A stretch of 5,392 nucleotides of DNA from NCBI GenBank assembly GCA_007121575.1, contig SKKJ01000170.1:1-5392 (forward strand), given 5' to 3'. Made by a program: the position numbers and the translations under genes. The stretch comes from Natronomonas sp. (lineage in GTDB: Archaea; Halobacteriota; Halobacteria; Halobacteriales; Haloarculaceae). The notes under the pieces are model-generated. The model did no database searches. It had not been told where the DNA came from and worked only from the letters and a program-made list of their open reading frames with translations. Of the stretch, positions 4,726 to 5,392 are shown piece by piece (within the stretch, counting starts at the first letter, position 1; each line of letters opens with the position of its first letter).

Positions 4726-5392
4726 CGGAGGGAGAGCAGTCGGGTGAAGGGTCAGACGAGGCCGAGACCGTCACACGACGACGGCTACTGCTCGGTGGAG
4801 GGGCGGCACTCGCCGCGGTGGGCGGTGGTCGGGCGATTCATAACACCGTACTCGGGTACGGACAGTTCGGACTGGGAACGAACCTCCACGAGCAGGAACT
4901 GACGCCGATAGTCACCGAACGGCTATCGATGGGGTACGATGAGGAGATCGGTGAGACGCGAGTGCAGTTCGATGAACGAGACGGAACCGTTTCGGACGAC
5001 GTAGCGTCCGAACCGGAGCAGATATCCATCGAAGACGATCCAGCGGACATCGAGACGCTCGATCGCGACATGGGCTTGGATGGACGGCTGGAGGAACTCT
5101 TCGTTGATCTCTCGGCGTTCGCCGACGACAGATACGCGTTCGAGTTTTATCAGCCCGAAGCGTTCTTCGAGCGAACGGCGGGAGCGAATCTACGCCCGGA
5201 GATCGTGACGGCGATCCGAAACTCCCGAGACCGAACAACCGACCCCGAACTCATCGAGCGGTTCTCGAACGCCGACCCAGCCGATGTCGAAGCGCTCGTT
5301 GACGGGCTCGTCGGAGGTTTTCGCGAACACACCAGCTACGACATCCCCCGATATCTCGCTGGCTCCATCGAAGATAACGTTATCTTCGGCGC
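4722..5392 (+). CDS. Uncharacterised Tat-signal protein coupled to artA (partial)
   Basis: The frame is open from the ATG overlapping the artA stop (ATGA) to the window edge: 223 codons with no stop, so the C-terminus is missing. I do not recognise the family. The N-terminus is acidic (1-16) and is followed by a twin-arginine motif, VTRRRLLLGGGAALAAVGGG (17-36), with a mildly hydrophobic, glycine-rich core typical of Tat signals. No cysteine occurs in the visible 223 residues, so it is not a lipobox lipoprotein. After the signal come a very acidic stretch (80-120) and a region with FADDRYAFEFYQPEAFFER (133-151) and REHTSYDIPRYLAGSIEDN (201-219). Predicted to be exported and possibly surface-associated. 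Coupling to artA suggests a role in surface-protein maturation, or that it is an ArtA substrate; the missing C-terminus would show whether it has a PGF-CTERM signal. No clear SD precedes it. Confidence 0.8.
   Translation, partial: MTEGEQSGEGSDEAETVTRRRLLLGGGAALAAVGGGRAIHNTVLGYGQFGLGTNLHEQELTPIVTERLSMGYDEEIGETRVQFDERDGTVSDDVASEPEQISIEDDPADIETLDRDMGLDGRLEELFVDLSAFADDRYAFEFYQPEAFFERTAGANLRPEIVTAIRNSRDRTTDPELIERFSNADPADVEALVDGLVGGFREHTSYDIPRYLAGSIEDNVIFG

Noticed and set aside
4838..5332. Minus-strand ORFs opposite the right-end gene
   Set aside because: Ser/Arg-rich shadow frames; the plus-strand frame is open for 223 codons, starts with a plausible Tat signal and overlaps artA by ATGA.

Overview
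The window comes from a halophilic archaeon (class Halobacteria). Four things point there: the proteins are very acidic (L11 and the last ORF especially), the ribosomal proteins L1 and L11 match haloarchaeal forms, an archaeosortase of the ArtA type is present, and most genes have a TATA-like element centred about 27 nt before the start codon, the layout of leaderless haloarchaeal transcripts. I cannot name the genus.

Layout, left to right: (1) the first 45 codons of rpl1 (ribosomal protein L1) on the minus strand, leaving the window at the left edge, with a structured, Shine-Dalgarno-containing 5' leader; (2) a divergent aldo/keto reductase of the YajO-like group on the plus strand; (3) a small DCC-family (YuxK-like) thiol-oxidoreductase on the minus strand, convergent with the reductase; (4) rpl11 (ribosomal protein L11), complete, minus strand; (5) a divergent plus-strand Drg/OBG-type GTPase with a C-terminal TGS region; (6) artA, an archaeosortase with the Cys/Arg/Arg active site, under its own promoter; (7) an uncharacterised Tat-signal protein overlapping the artA stop by ATGA and running off the right edge. 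No gene-free stretch exceeds 300 bases; the longest is the 217-base region between rpl1 and the aldo/keto reductase, which holds both promoters and the rpl1 leader. No tRNA, rRNA, CRISPR array, IS element or integrase was seen.

Functionally, the centre is translation housekeeping: L11 and L1 of the ribosomal stalk regions plus a translation-associated GTPase. Two enzyme genes (reductase and DCC protein) lie between rpl11 and rpl1, genes that are adjacent in the classical Halobacterium arrangement. The right end is a surface-protein maturation unit: ArtA processes PGF-CTERM proteins at the membrane, and the gene translationally coupled to it encodes a predicted Tat-exported protein of unknown function. 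That pair, and the rpl1 leader with its SD-sequestering hairpin, are the two points most worth following up.
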